Positions 8,354 to 20,667 of a stretch of DNA of 64,000 nt are shown piece after piece. The position numbers and the translations under genes were made by a program. The notes under the pieces are model-generated. The model was not told the origin of the DNA, ran no database searches, and saw only the letters and a program-made list of their open reading frames with translations. Position 1 is the stretch's first letter. The number at the start of each line of letters is the position of its first letter. This stretch comes from Catenulispora sp. GP43 (GTDB taxonomy: Bacteria > Actinomycetota > Actinomycetes > Streptomycetales > Catenulisporaceae). The stretch covers positions 310,001 to 374,000 of the forward strand of contig NZ_JBGCCT010000005.1 of NCBI RefSeq assembly GCF_041260665.1. The letters are read 5' to 3'.

Positions 8354-9615
8354 GCCGTCGGGCGGCGGTGACCGGGATCGGCGTGGTGGCCCCGGGCGCG
8401 ACCGGCGTCCCGGCGTTCTGGGACCTGCTCTCGGCAGGCCGGACCGCCACCCGCGGCATCACCTTCTTCGATCCCGAGGGCTTCCGCTCCCGCATCGCCG
8501 CCGAATGCGATTTCGATCCCGCCGCCCACGGTCTGAGCGCCGAGGAGATCGAACGCAACGACCGCTACATCTGGTTCGCGCTGGCGGCCGCCGACGAGGC
8601 GGTCCGGGACAGCGGCCTGGACCTGGCCGCGGCCGATCCGTGGCGGCTCGCGGTCTCGCTGGGGACCGCCGTCGGGGCCACGACCCGCCTGGAGCACGAC
8701 TACGTCGCGGTCAGCGCCGGCGGCCAGGCCTGGGACGTCGACCACCGGCGGGCCGAGGCGCATCTGGAACGTGCGTTCACCCCGGCCGCCCTGGCCTCGG
8801 CCGTGGCCGAGCGCTTCGGGGCCGCCGGTCCCGTCCAGACCGTCTCCACCGGCTGCACCTCCGGTCTGGACGCCGTCGGCTACGCCGCGCTGGCGATCGA
8901 GGAGGGCCGCGCCGACATCGCGATCGCCGGGGCCTGCGACTCGCCGATCTCGCCGATCACCGTCGCCTGCTTCGACGCCATCAAGGCCACCTCGGCGCGC
9001 AACGACGACGCCGCGCACGCCTCCCGGCCGTTCGACGCGAGCCGGGACGGCTTCGTGCTCGGCGAGGGCGGCGCGGTGCTGATCCTGGAGGAGTTGGAGC
9101 AGGCCCGCCGCCGCGGCGCGCGGATCTACGCCGTGCTCGGCGGATTCGCCACGTTCGGCAACGCGTACCACATGACCGGTCTCACCCAGGAGGGCCGGGA
9201 GATGTCCGAGGCGATCGACCGGGCGCTGGACCACGCGCGGCTCGACCCGGCGGACGTGGACTACGTCAACGCCCACGGCTCGGGCACGAAGCAGAACGAC
9301 CGCCACGAGACGGCCGCGGTCAAGCGCTCCCTGGGCGAGCACGCGTACCGGACCCCGATGAGCTCCATCAAGTCGATGGTCGGCCATTCGCTCGGCGCCA
9401 TCGGCGCGATCGAGCTGGCGGCGTGCGCGTTGGCGCTGGAGCACGGCGTCGTCCCGCCGACCGCCAACTACGGCGAGCCGGATCCGGAATGCGACCTGGA
9501 CTACGTCCCGAACACCGCGCGCGAAGTCCCGCTGCGCCATGTGCTCTCCGTGGGCAGCGGTTTCGGCGGCTTCCAATCCGCTGTCGTGCTCAGCCGGGAG
9601 GAGGCCTCGTTATGA
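8350..9615 (+). CDS. Ketosynthase alpha, type II PKS (WhiE ORFIII type)
   Basis: The 421-residue catalytic ketosynthase of the minimal type II polyketide synthase; it extends the ACP-bound chain with malonyl units. The active-site Cys169 lies in [15 protein letters not shown], and the decarboxylation histidines are His309 (VNAHGSGT) and His346 (MVGHSLGA). Length and motifs are complete. The ATG overlaps the cupin stop, and its own TGA overlaps the KS-beta start, so the KS-alpha/KS-beta pair would be made in equal amounts. Order and neighbours place it in the spore-pigment clade rather than an antibiotic cluster. Confidence 0.96.
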   Translation: MSRRAAVTGIGVVAPGATGVPAFWDLLSAGRTATRGITFFDPEGFRSRIAAECDFDPAAHGLSAEEIERNDRYIWFALAAADEAVRDSGLDLAAADPWRLAVSLGTAVGATTRLEHDYVAVSAGGQAWDVDHRRAEAHLERAFTPAALASAVAERFGAAGPVQTVSTGCTSGLDAVGYAALAIEEGRADIAIAGACDSPISPITVACFDAIKATSARNDDAAHASRPFDASRDGFVLGEGGAVLILEELEQARRRGARIYAVLGGFATFGNAYHMTGLTQEGREMSEAIDRALDHARLDPADVDYVNAHGSGTKQNDRHETAAVKRSLGEHAYRTPMSSIKSMVGHSLGAIGAIELAACALALEHGVVPPTANYGEPDPECDLDYVPNTAREVPLRHVLSVGSGFGGFQSAVVLSREEASL

Positions 9616-10862
9616 CCGGGACGGGGACGAAGGCCGGCCGACGGGCCGCGATAACGGGGATCGGGGTAGTGGCCCCCAACGGCCTCGGCACCGACGGGTT
9701 CTGGAAGGCGACGTGCGAGGGCACCAGCGTTCTCGCCCCGATCGACCGGGACGGCTGCGACGGGTACCCGCTGCGGATCGCGGGCCTGATCAAGGGATTC
9801 GACGCGGCGCAGTTCGTCGAGGAGCGCGTGCTGGTCGCGACCGACCGGTTCACCCACTTCGCCCTGGCCGCCGCCGGCCTGGCCCTGGCCGACTCCGGGG
9901 TGCCGACCGGCCAGGACGCCGACCCCTTCGGCATCGGCGTGGTCACCGCGGCCGGCTCCGGCGGCGGCGAGTTCGGCCAGCGCGAGCTCCAGCAGCTGTG
10001 GAGTCAGGGCCCTCATCATGTCGGGCCGTACCAGTCGATCGCGTGGTTCTACGCGGCGAGCACCGGACAGATCTCCATCCGCGGCGGCTTCAAGGGCCCC
10101 TGCGGGGTGGTGGCCAGCGACGAGCCGGGCGGGCTGGACGCGCTCGCGCACGCCGCGCGGGACGTGCGCCGGGGCTCCAGCGCGGTCGTGGCCGGCGCCG
10201 CCGAAGCACCCGTCGCCCCGTATTCGATGGTGTGTCAGCTCGGCTATCCGGAGCTGAGCACGGCCACCGAGGCCGGAGCGGCGTATCTGCCCTTCACCAA
10301 GCAGGCCGCCGGATTCGTCCCCGCCGAGGGCGGCGCGTTCTTCGTCGTCGAGGACGAGGCGACCGCGCGGGCCCGCGGGGCGCAGATCAGGGCTTTGATC
10401 GCCGGGCACGCGGCCACGTTCACCGGAGCGTCCCGCTGGGCGGACTCGCGCGACGGACTCGCGCACGCCATTCGCGCGGCGCTCGCCGAGGCGGAGTGCG
10501 CGCCGCAGGAGGTGGACGTCGTCTTCGCCGACGCGCTCGCCGTGCCCGAGGCCGACCGGGCCGAGGCGCTGGCGCTGGCCGACGTGTTGGGCGCGCACGC
10601 CGCCCGCGTGCCGGTGACCGCTCCCAAGGCCGGGACCGGCCGCGCCTCCTGCGGGTCCTCGGCGCTCGACACGGCGGCCGCCGTACTGGCCCTGGAGAAG
10701 GGGCTGATCCCGCCGACGCCGAACGTCGCGGGCTGCGTGTACGACCTCGACCTGGTCACGGGATTGGCCCGGGTCGGCGCACCGCGCACGGCGCTGGTGC
10801 TGAGCCGGGGCCTGATGGGCTCGAACTCCGCGCTGCTCCTGCGGCGCGGATCCGAGTCCTGA
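9612..10862 (+). CDS. Ketosynthase beta / chain length factor (WhiE ORFIV type)
   Basis: The 416-residue non-extending partner of KS-alpha that sets chain length and primes by decarboxylating malonyl-ACP. The region equivalent to the KS-alpha Cys reads [18 protein letters not shown], with Glu171 where antibiotic chain length factors usually carry Gln. No catalytic Cys is present. The start is the ATG overlapping the KS-alpha stop (ATGA). The usual Thr/Ser-rich C-terminal region is intact ([20 protein letters not shown]). WhiE-type synthases make very long (dodecaketide-class) chains; that product length is inferred here from cluster type. Confidence 0.93.
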   Translation: MTGTGTKAGRRAAITGIGVVAPNGLGTDGFWKATCEGTSVLAPIDRDGCDGYPLRIAGLIKGFDAAQFVEERVLVATDRFTHFALAAAGLALADSGVPTGQDADPFGIGVVTAAGSGGGEFGQRELQQLWSQGPHHVGPYQSIAWFYAASTGQISIRGGFKGPCGVVASDEPGGLDALAHAARDVRRGSSAVVAGAAEAPVAPYSMVCQLGYPELSTATEAGAAYLPFTKQAAGFVPAEGGAFFVVEDEATARARGAQIRALIAGHAATFTGASRWADSRDGLAHAIRAALAEAECAPQEVDVVFADALAVPEADRAEALALADVLGAHAARVPVTAPKAGTGRASCGSSALDTAAAVLALEKGLIPPTPNVAGCVYDLDLVTGLARVGAPRTALVLSRGLMGSNSALLLRRGSES

Positions 10863-11636
<774 letters not shown>

Positions 11637-11641
11637 GGGCT

Positions 11642-11974
11642 GTGCACCGCACACTCATCGTCGCCCGGATGAAACCGGGCTCGGCCGACGGCATCGCCGG
11701 CATCTTCGCCGACTCCGACCGCGGCGAACTGCCGCACCTGATCGGGGTCCGCGGCCGCAGCCTGTTCCAGTTCGGCGACGTGTACCTGCACCTGATCGAG
11801 TCCGAGCAGCCGGCCGGGCCCCAGGTCGCCCGGCACACCGGGCATCCGGAGTTCCGGGCCGTCAGCGAACGGCTCTCGGCGTTCGTCGACGCGTACGACC
11901 CGGAGACCTGGCGCGAGCCGAAGGACGCGATGGCCCGCGAGTTCTATCGCTGGGACAGCGCCGGACCCGGCTGA
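11642..11974 (+). CDS. TcmI-family second/third ring cyclase (WhiE ORFVII type)
   Basis: A 110-residue protein of the TcmI/polyketide-synthesis-cyclase family (ferredoxin-like fold). The N-terminus HRTLIVARMKPGSADGIAGIFADSD and the RGRSLFQFGDVYLHLIE segment are characteristic. It should close later rings after the aromatase acts. The GTG is placed 10 bases after GGAGG; another in-frame GTG at 11633 overlaps the aromatase stop but leaves no room for the ribosome site. It is the last of the eight canonical whiE-type genes; the carboxylase genes follow 45 bases later. Confidence 0.9.
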   Translation: MHRTLIVARMKPGSADGIAGIFADSDRGELPHLIGVRGRSLFQFGDVYLHLIESEQPAGPQVARHTGHPEFRAVSERLSAFVDAYDPETWREPKDAMAREFYRWDSAGPG

Positions 11975-12019
11975 ACCGACTGATCGCCGCTGTGTTGCTT
12001 CATAGGAGGAGGACTGGGC

Positions 12020-13725
<1,706 letters not shown>

Positions 13726-13729
<4 letters not shown>

Positions 13730-14352
13730 CCACCGATGTCAGGGGTGAGTTCGCCAAGGACGGCGGCGTGCGGCGTCATGCGACGGGGGTGATGCGGCCC
13801 GCGGTGGTCACGGCGGCCGGGCTGGAGGCCGATCTGGAGGCGATGTGCCACCACGTCGCCGAACTCGCCCGGACGCGGCCGGAGGCGCCGAGCCGGATCC
13901 GGGTGGAGCATCTGGGGACCGCCCTGGAGATCGAGTGGCCGTCGGCGGTTGAGAAGGCCGCGGCCGCGATGGCGGCCGGTGCGGGTCCCGGTTCGGGCTA
14001 TTTGTGGACTGGCGCGGGGCCGGGTTCGGGTATGACTGCCGGCGCGGCTTCGGCGGCGGGAGCGGTTGTGCCGCATATGGATCCGCCGGCCGTCGACGAC
14101 GGGTTGCACAGGGTGTGCGCACCGATGATCGGTACGTTCTACCACTCGCCCGAGCCCGGTACGCCGCCGTTCGTGTCCGTGGGCGACACCGTCGTGCCCG
14201 GCCAGCAGATCGGGATCCTCGAGGTGATGAAGATGATGAGTCCGGTCGAGGCGAGCGCCGCGGGGACGGTCCGGGAGATCCTGGTGCCCGACGGCAGTTC
14301 GGTGGAGTTCCAGCAGCCGTTGATGTCCCTGGAACCGGTCGGCGGGCGCTGA
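13726..14352 (+). CDS. accB: Biotin carboxyl carrier protein (AccB)
   Basis: A 208-residue biotin carrier. The C-terminal biotinyl domain is complete, with the biotin-accepting Lys169 in EVMKMM, the upstream [15 protein letters not shown] and a terminal LMSLEPVG. The N-terminal third (about residues 25-75) resembles the E. coli-type AccB helical region. A Gly/Ala/Pro-rich linker (about 78-115) separates the two. The GTG start overlaps the accDA stop. It carries carboxybiotin between AccC and AccDA. Confidence 0.92.
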
Positions 14353-14353
14353 C

Positions 14354-15739
14354 ATGTTCCGGACCGTGCTGATCGCCAATCGGGGCGAGATCGCGCTGCG
14401 GGTCGCCCGGACCTGCCGGGAACTGGGCATCCGGACCGTGGCCGTGCACTCCACCGCGGACCGGGAGTCCGCGGTGGTCCGGTTCGCGGACGAGGCGGTC
14501 CACATCGGGCCGCCCTCGGCGAAGGCCAGCTACCTACACATGCCGTCGGTCATGGAGGCGGCTCGGCGTACCGGCGCCGACGCGATCCACCCCGGCTATG
14601 GATTCCTCTCCGAGGACCCGGACTTCGCAGAGGTCTGCGAGGCGCAGGGCGTCACGTTCATCGGCCCGCCGCCGCAGGTCATCGAGAAGCTCGGCGACAA
14701 GGCGCTGGCCCGCCGCCTGATGGCGGAGGCCGGGCTGCCGGTGCTGCCGGGCTCCATCGGGGCGGTGACCGGACTGGCCGAGGCCCGCAAGGTGGCCGAC
14801 GAGATCGGGTACCCGTTGATCCTCAAGGCGGTGGCCGGCGGCGGCGGCCGGGGCATCGCCGTGGTGCGGGCCGCCGACGAGCTGACCCAGGCCTTCCGCG
14901 AGACCTGTGCCCACGCGCGCGCCGTCTTCGGCGACGACCGGCTGTACGTCGAGCGCTTCGTCGAGGACGCCCGCCACATCGAGGTGCAGGTGCTGTGCGA
15001 CCGCCACGGCGGCGCGGTCCATCTCGGCGAGCGGGACTGCTCCGTCCAGCGCAGGTACCAGAAACTGATCGAGGAGGCGCCGGCGCCGAACCTGCCCGAC
15101 GAGCTCCGCAGCCGGATGTGCGAGGCCGCCGTGCGCGGGGCGCTGGCCGTCGGGTACGTGGGGGCGGCCACGTTCGAGTTCGTGGTGTCCTCCGACGGCT
15201 CCTTCCACCTCATGGAGGTCAACTGCCGCCTGCAGGTGGAGCATCCGGTCACCGAGATGAGCACGGGGATCGATCTGGTGCGCGAGCAACTGCTGATCGC
15301 GGCCGGCGTTCCCCTGAGCTTCCGGCAGGAAGACCTCGCCCCGAGGGGCTGCTCGATCGAGAGCCGGGTGAACGCCGAGGACCCGGACCGGGACTTCGCC
15401 CCGACCCCGGGCCTGCTGACCGAGTTCATGCCGCCCGGCGGCCCCTTCGTCCGCGTCGACTCGCACGCGTACCCCGGCTGGCTGATGGGCCCGGACTACG
15501 ACTCGCTGCTGGCCAAGACCGTCGTCTGGGCGCCCGACCGCGACCAGGCCATCGCCCGCATGGACCGCGCCCTCGGCGAGTTCCGCGTCGAGGGGCACGG
15601 GCTGCGCACGACGATCGGCTTCCTGCGCGAGATCCTGGCCCATCCCGCGCACCGGGCGGGGAGGCACACGACCGGGTTCGTCGGGGCGATGACGGCCGAG
15701 CGGCAGGCCTCTGCGATGGCCGCGGCGGGCGAGGGGTAG
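14354..15739 (+). CDS. accC: Biotin carboxylase (AccC)
   Basis: A 461-residue biotin carboxylase that charges AccB biotin with bicarbonate and ATP. Motifs in order: N-terminal MFRTVLIANRGEIALRVART, HPGYGFLSEDPDFA, the ATP-grasp glycine-rich loop KAVAGGGGRGIAVV (about residues 157-170), FVEDARHIEVQVL, ERDCSVQRRYQKLIEEAPAP and EVNCRLQVEHPVTEM. The length is that of a stand-alone AccC, not the actinobacterial AccA/biotin-carboxylase-BCCP fusion used for primary fatty acid synthesis. This suggests a pathway-dedicated carboxylase. It starts one base after the accB stop. Confidence 0.95.
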   Translation: MFRTVLIANRGEIALRVARTCRELGIRTVAVHSTADRESAVVRFADEAVHIGPPSAKASYLHMPSVMEAARRTGADAIHPGYGFLSEDPDFAEVCEAQGVTFIGPPPQVIEKLGDKALARRLMAEAGLPVLPGSIGAVTGLAEARKVADEIGYPLILKAVAGGGGRGIAVVRAADELTQAFRETCAHARAVFGDDRLYVERFVEDARHIEVQVLCDRHGGAVHLGERDCSVQRRYQKLIEEAPAPNLPDELRSRMCEAAVRGALAVGYVGAATFEFVVSSDGSFHLMEVNCRLQVEHPVTEMSTGIDLVREQLLIAAGVPLSFRQEDLAPRGCSIESRVNAEDPDRDFAPTPGLLTEFMPPGGPFVRVDSHAYPGWLMGPDYDSLLAKTVVWAPDRDQAIARMDRALGEFRVEGHGLRTTIGFLREILAHPAHRAGRHTTGFVGAMTAERQASAMAAAGEG

Positions 15740-15765
15740 GTTCGGCCGGAGGTCTTCGGCCTTGC

Positions 15766-18438
15766 TCAGCCCCGCGCCTCGGCGTCCAGCACCGTCCGGA
15801 TCAGCGCCGCCCGGCTCGACACCCCCAGCTTCCGGTAGATCTGGCCGAGGTGGGCGTCGACCGTCCGCCTGCTCAGGAACAGCGTCTCGGCGATCTGTCC
15901 GCTCGTGACGCCGGTGCTGGCCAGGGCGGCGATCTCGCGCTCGCGCGCGGTGAGGCCGGCCAGGGCGTCGAACGGCTCGCGCTCGGCCGGCTTCTCGGCC
16001 AGCCGGGTGCGCTGCCGGGCGGTCTCGCCGACCAGCAGCGTCGCCTCGCACTGCTCGGCCAGGGCCATGGCCCGGTCGAGCCACTCCTGGGACTGCTTGT
16101 GGTTGCCCAGCGCGGAGGACAGTGCGGCCGCCGAGGACAGGGTCCGGCAGACCTCGATGCGCTCGCCGCTCGCGGCGAAGTCCTCGATGGCCTGCTGGGC
16201 GCTGCTGAGGGCGGCTTTGAGGTCGTCGTGCATCGTCTGGGCCCGCATGCGTGCGCGGGAGGCGAAGGCCCGGCTGCTGGGGGAGGGGATGCGTTCGAGC
16301 GAGGCCTCGGCCAGCTCGGCCCAGCGGTCGGCGGCCTCGCGGTCGTTCTCGTACATCGCGACCTCGGCCATGGTGTCGCAGGACCTTGTCTTGCGTGCCG
16401 CGATCAGGTGGGACAGGTCCGGGCCGCCGGCCGCCTCCAGCAGCAGCCGTCCGGCGCGCGACGGGTCGCCGGCCTGCAGGACGATCTCGGCCCGGCGGCA
16501 GCGGACCACGACCGCCCACACGGTGGTGCTGCCCTCGGCCCAGGACGCGGCCTTGTCGGCCCAGGCCAGCGCCTGCTGCGGCGCGTCGCTGACGCCGGTC
16601 CACAGCAGGGCCGCGGCCCGGATGATCGCCAGGATCGCCTTGGTCGCCGGGTTCTCGGCGCTCTCGACGTACAGATCGGCCTCGTCGAGGGTGACCAGGG
16701 CCCGTTTCATGCTGCCGGCCCGGGACTGGGTGTCCGCCAGGGATTTCAGGATCATCGGCAGGACGTAGGTCTGCCCGCTGCGCCGCGACAGTTCCGCGCC
16801 GCGGACCAGATGCCGTTCGGCGTCGGCGAGCCGGGACATCATCGACTCGCTGAGGCCGAGCTGGTAGACCGCCTCGAGGTTCTTCAACAGCGCCGCGTCC
16901 GAGGCGGCGTCGACGAGTTCGGCGGCCTGCGTCAGGGCCGTCTCGGCCGCGTCCAGGTGGTCGGAGGACAGGTACGCGAGCGCGGCCTGGGCCTTGGCCA
17001 GCGCTTCGCCGACCGGGTCGAGGCTGCCGTGGGCCAGCGCGGCGGCCGTGTCGGCATGCTGTTGCGCGCGCGCGTAGTCGCCTTGGTCCAGCGCGTTGTC
17101 GGCCTGCATGCTGTGCAGCGCCGCGGCCGCCGAGTCGTCGCCGGGGGCGGCGGCCAGGCCCGACCGGAGGATGGCCGAGGACTCGGACAGCCGCCCGAGC
17201 TGGCGCTCGAGGCGGCCGGCGACGGCGACCGCGGTCAGGTCGCCGGTCGGCGCGTCCACCATGGCCGGGAGCGTGTGCAGCAGACTCCGGCCTTCGGAGG
17301 CCTGTCCGGTCAGCAGGCGCGCGCGGGCCAGCAGGACCTGCACCTCGCGCCACGACGGGGAGTCCTCTTGCAGATGCGGCAGCGCGGTCTGCAGGTAGCG
17401 CGCGGCGTCTGCGGGAGCGGTGTGGATGGACAGCCGTGCCGCCGCGATCAGGGTGGCCGTGTGCTCCGGGCGGCTGGGGTCGGCGGCGTGGGTGAGGTGG
17501 TAGGCGCGCCTGGCGATCGGGGCGGCCTGGCTGGACAGCACGCTTTCGGCGCGCAGGTGGATCGCGATGCGCGAGCCGGGCTCGATGCGGCGGTAGACGA
17601 CTTCGCCGACCGCGGGGTGGCGTATCGCGAATCGGGCGATGGTGCCGGTCGGCCGGACGATGTCGAGGCGGGTCAGGGCGTCCAGGGCGTCCAGGGCCCC
17701 GGCCGCCGACAGGCCGGCGACGGCCGCGATCAGCTGCGGGTGCGCCGGTTCGCCCAGGACGGCCAGCGCCTGCAGCGTGGTCAGCGCGGCCGGGTCCAGG
17801 TCGGCCAGCTCGCCCACGACGGCGCGGGCGGCGTCGGTGTGCGGGTCGCCGTCGGCGCTCAGGATCCTGAGATATTGCGGATTGCCGCCGGCCGCCTTGT
17901 GGACGGCGTCGAGGTTCGGCAGGTCGCCGACGAGCTCCCGGGCCTCGTCCCGGGACAGCGGGCCCAGTTCCCAGACGTCGAGCAGGTCCGCCGCCACGGC
18001 CCGGGAGACGGCGCCGGCCACCGCCGGGGCCAGCTGGCGGCGGCGGAAGGCGAGCAGCAGCAGCATGGGGGCGTCGGCCGCGGTGCGGATGAGGCGTTCC
18101 AGGGCCGGCAGGTGTTCGGGCTCGATGCGGTGCAGCTCGTCCGCGGCGACGACCACGGCGTCGCCCGGCCCGGCCGCCGGGACGGCCTGCGGCGGGCCGG
18201 CCGCGATGCTGTCGCAGAACGCCGGGCCCAGGACGTGGACCTTGGCCGCGCGGGCCCGGGCGGCGAGGTAGGCGACCAGCGTGCTCTTGCCGATGCCCGG
18301 CTCCCCGGCCAGGGCGATCGCCCGTCCACGGCCCGACCGCAGCCGGGCCAGGGCGCTGTCCAGAGCGCCGAGCTCAGCCGTCCTGCCGACCACCGGCCGT
18401 GGGCGGTCAGCGGCGCCGTGATCTCGGGCTGTGGGCAT
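15766..18438 (-). CDS. LuxR-family transcriptional regulator, LAL type
   Basis: An 890-residue LAL regulator: N-terminal AAA/NACHT-like ATPase with Walker A GEPGIGKST (about residues 44-52) and a Walker-B-like VVVAADELHR, a long alpha-helical TPR-like middle, and a C-terminal LuxR helix-turn-helix (LTAREREIAALASTGVTSGQ through RKLGVSSRAAL). Such proteins are usually ATP-modulated activators of secondary metabolism. It converges on the carboxylase genes with 26 bases between stops and is divergent from the thioesterase, so it may control either. An AGGAGG is present about 8 bases before the ATG. Confidence 0.9.
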   Translation of the reverse strand: MPTARDHGAADRPRPVVGRTAELGALDSALARLRSGRGRAIALAGEPGIGKSTLVAYLAARARAAKVHVLGPAFCDSIAAGPPQAVPAAGPGDAVVVAADELHRIEPEHLPALERLIRTAADAPMLLLLAFRRRQLAPAVAGAVSRAVAADLLDVWELGPLSRDEARELVGDLPNLDAVHKAAGGNPQYLRILSADGDPHTDAARAVVGELADLDPAALTTLQALAVLGEPAHPQLIAAVAGLSAAGALDALDALTRLDIVRPTGTIARFAIRHPAVGEVVYRRIEPGSRIAIHLRAESVLSSQAAPIARRAYHLTHAADPSRPEHTATLIAAARLSIHTAPADAARYLQTALPHLQEDSPSWREVQVLLARARLLTGQASEGRSLLHTLPAMVDAPTGDLTAVAVAGRLERQLGRLSESSAILRSGLAAAPGDDSAAAALHSMQADNALDQGDYARAQQHADTAAALAHGSLDPVGEALAKAQAALAYLSSDHLDAAETALTQAAELVDAASDAALLKNLEAVYQLGLSESMMSRLADAERHLVRGAELSRRSGQTYVLPMILKSLADTQSRAGSMKRALVTLDEADLYVESAENPATKAILAIIRAAALLWTGVSDAPQQALAWADKAASWAEGSTTVWAVVVRCRRAEIVLQAGDPSRAGRLLLEAAGGPDLSHLIAARKTRSCDTMAEVAMYENDREAADRWAELAEASLERIPSPSSRAFASRARMRAQTMHDDLKAALSSAQQAIEDFAASGERIEVCRTLSSAAALSSALGNHKQSQEWLDRAMALAEQCEATLLVGETARQRTRLAEKPAEREPFDALAGLTAREREIAALASTGVTSGQIAETLFLSRRTVDAHLGQIYRKLGVSSRAALIRTVLDAEARG

Positions 18439-18786
18439 GGGGCCTCCTGGAACGATCTACGGCAAATGTAGTCCACTGATCCGCCGTCACGATATGTCAG
18501 AAGTCTTAGTGAAACGGTCGGCGCCGGCGCTGGGTTCACCAGCCGCGGGCCCATTACGGGCCAAGGGTGCAGAGCGCGTTATCAGAGCTCTGCGCACATA
18601 TACCTACGCCGAAACCGTGCCGAGGACCAGTAGTTGTACCGATGCGCCGCCGATCAATCCGCACTTCACTGGGTCTGCGCGGTCGCCCGGTGCGGCGTCG
18701 GCTCCACAATTCCCCACACCTCCATGCCACGCTCGGTGCCCTGAAGTCCGCCGGCGCCCGTCCGATCCGGCCCCGAGGAGTCTGAC
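18439..18786. other. Gene-free divergent promoter region
   Basis: About 350 bases of noticeably lower GC between the LAL regulator and the thioesterase unit. No convincing ORF is present. It holds a 10-bp palindrome CAGAGCTCTG (18583-18592). This is presumably the promoter region for both directions, but no confident promoter elements are readable. Confidence 0.5.
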
Positions 18787-18900
18787 ATGCCCGTCTACGA
18801 AGTCCACGACACATCCGCATACACAGTGGTGCACCACCCCGAGGAGAACCGCCCCCAGGGGGAGCCGATCGCAGGCCGGCGCGGGGGCCCGGCGGCGTGA
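18787..18900 (+). CDS. Small ORF coupled to the thioesterase (37 aa, unknown)
   Basis: A 37-codon ORF with GAGGAG 6 bases before its ATG. Its TGA overlaps the thioesterase ATG as TGATG, the usual sign of translational coupling. The product (MPVYEVHDTSAYTVVHHPEE then NRPQGEPIAG and a Gly/Arg-rich tail) has high-GC codon use like real genes here. The YTVVHHPEEN stretch faintly resembles the N-terminal strand of MbtH-like proteins, but their conserved S-x-W-P and later Trp residues are missing. It could be an eroded MbtH-like gene, a leader peptide, or chance. Confidence 0.4.
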   Translation: MPVYEVHDTSAYTVVHHPEENRPQGEPIAGRRGGPAA

Positions 18901-19733
18901 TGACCATGACAGCGGACGCCGACGGCGCGGCCACCCCCGCCCCGCGCACCACCGCGATCCCCACCACGGCGCTCACCGATCCCGACCAGATCCGCTGGCT
19001 CCGCGACCAGAACCGCCGCACCGGCGGCATCAGACTGTTCTGCCTCCCGCACGCCGGAGCCGGCGCCTCGGCCTTCCGAGGCTGGCCGGAACTGGTCGGC
19101 CCGGGCGTCCAGGTGACCGCCATCCAACTCCCGGGCCGCGAGGACCGCATCCGGGACCCGGCCCACGACAGCCTGGAGGACCTGCTCGCCGAACTGGTCC
19201 CGGTCCTGGCCCGAGCCGTCGACGGCCCGTACGCCCTGTTCGGCCACAGCATGGGCGCCCTGATCGCCTTCGAGACAGCCCGCCGCCTGGTCGCCCAGGG
19301 AACCCCGGCCCCGCAGCACCTGTTCGCCTCCGCCCACGGCGCGCCCCACGCGCCGTACCGGAACCGGCGAGTCAGTACCCTGCCGGAGCCGGAGTTCAGG
19401 CGCGCGATGCAGTCACTGGGCGGAATCCGCGAGGACTCGGCGAAGGACTCGGCGAAGGAGGCGCTGTCCGCCAGCCCGCTGCTGTCGACGCTGCGCGCCG
19501 ACTTCCGGCTGTGGGAGACGTACGAGTACGTCGACGGCGCGCCGCTGCCCTGCCGCCTGACGGTGCTGTCGGGCGCCGACGACGACATCCCGCCGCTGGA
19601 CCTCGCGCTGTGGCGGGAGCTGCACACCGGGCCGTTCCGGATCCGCGTCATCGACGACGGGCGGCACTTCGTGATGCGGCAGCGGCGGCAGGTCGCGGAG
19701 GTGGTGCGGGCGGGGTTGGCGGGAGAGTTCTGA
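18900..19733 (+). CDS. Type II thioesterase
   Basis: A 277-residue stand-alone thioesterase of the GrsT/TesA family, which frees stalled or mis-primed acyl groups from carrier proteins. The opening strand LFCLPHAGAGASAFRGW (about residues 46-62) is diagnostic. The nucleophile is Ser117 in FGHSMGALIAFE, and the catalytic His lies near the C-terminus in DDGRHFVM. The ATG at 18900 overlaps the small ORF stop; GTG at 18897 and ATG at 18906 are alternatives. Such editing enzymes usually serve NRPS or modular PKS systems and are not part of classical whiE clusters, so its partner may lie elsewhere. Confidence 0.9.
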   Translation: MTMTADADGAATPAPRTTAIPTTALTDPDQIRWLRDQNRRTGGIRLFCLPHAGAGASAFRGWPELVGPGVQVTAIQLPGREDRIRDPAHDSLEDLLAELVPVLARAVDGPYALFGHSMGALIAFETARRLVAQGTPAPQHLFASAHGAPHAPYRNRRVSTLPEPEFRRAMQSLGGIREDSAKDSAKEALSASPLLSTLRADFRLWETYEYVDGAPLPCRLTVLSGADDDIPPLDLALWRELHTGPFRIRVIDDGRHFVMRQRRQVAEVVRAGLAGEF

Positions 19734-20276
19734 GGGGTTCTGCCAACCGTCGGACATGAGCGGTCGACGCCAGGCTGGCCACCAGCGTGGCGTCGACCTT
19801 CGATTTCCTGCTCTGTGGTTCGGCCTCCACGGCGGCGCGTCTCCGGCGCGTTGCATTTGCACGGACTGCTGGGTTTTCAGCCACAGATCTCACATCAGTG
19901 TGCGTGTAGCAGGGCGACGGTAATGGTATCGAACTAGACTAGGGTGTCTTCTTGAGGGCTCCGCTGCTGAGCTGCTGGAGCTGCTATTACTACTGACTGC
20001 GAGCAACATGATGTGCCCGCACGAATGGTTCGTCGGTGTCAAGAGCCTGTGTCACATCACTCACGTGCGATCATCTCAGTGTGATCTCACTGCGCATTTA
20101 TGCCAGTTTCGTGGACTTGATCAACCGACGCTCCTAGACTCAACACCTAGGTTTCGGTCTGTAGGCGGGTGAACGCGATCCGCTTACGGGCCGTGGCTTG
20201 TGACAGCGGGGCACGACGGGAGGTCGTGGGGGGTCTGCGATCCCTCCGGTGCCGCGCGATAGACAAGGGGGATCGA
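19734..20276. other. Gene-free, lower-GC stretch upstream of the DUF397 gene
   Basis: About 540 bases with no supportable ORF. Apart from the thioesterase terminator at its left end, the sequence from about 19880 to 20170 is clearly less GC-rich than the flanks. It presumably contains the DUF397 promoter; no confident -35/-10 pair is visible. Confidence 0.5.
19763..19797 (+). terminator. Strong hairpin after the thioesterase
   Basis: GTCGACGCCA and TGGCGTCGAC form a 10-bp stem, then one mismatch, then GCTGG/CCAGC around a CCA loop. It begins 30 bases after the thioesterase stop and is followed by a short CTTCGATTTCC. It probably ends that transcript. Confidence 0.65.
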
Positions 20277-20498
20277 GTGTCGGAGCACGAACCGGGACTG
20301 CGTTGGCGGACTTCCTCGCGATGCACAGACGATCATTGTGTGGAAGTGGCCGTCGGGTCTGACACAGTCTATGTCCGCAATTCTAGAAATGCCTCGAGCG
20401 GGAACCTGGAGTTCGATTTTCACGAGTGGACCGCGTTCTTGGGCGGTGTCCGGAACAACGAGTTCGATGTTCCACCGGGGAGGGGAGTGGTTTCATGA
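20277..20498 (+). CDS. DUF397 domain protein
   Basis: A 73-residue DUF397 protein. The domain hallmarks are WRTSSRC near the start, CVEVAVGSDTVYVRNSRN in the middle and FDFHEWTAFLGGVRNNEFD at the end. The GTG start follows AGGGGGAT. DUF397 proteins are encoded beside XRE/DUF5753 regulators in actinomycetes (the whiJ/abaA-type developmental loci) and are thought to modulate that regulator. Such a regulator lies 1.1 kb downstream on the other strand. Biochemical function is not established. Confidence 0.88.
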   Translation: MSEHEPGLRWRTSSRCTDDHCVEVAVGSDTVYVRNSRNASSGNLEFDFHEWTAFLGGVRNNEFDVPPGRGVVS

Positions 20499-20667
20499 CG
20501 TCACTGGGACAACGTGCCGATCTCACCGAGGGGTTCCCCGTCGAACACGAACGGGTGGTGGTCTCCATATGAATGACATCACGCGAAGGCTTGGCTACTC
20601 TGTGTGGTGGAGTCGACGGAGTCACCCCGCCAACCGGCTAATACGGCACGCTTCTGAGGACGGTCCT

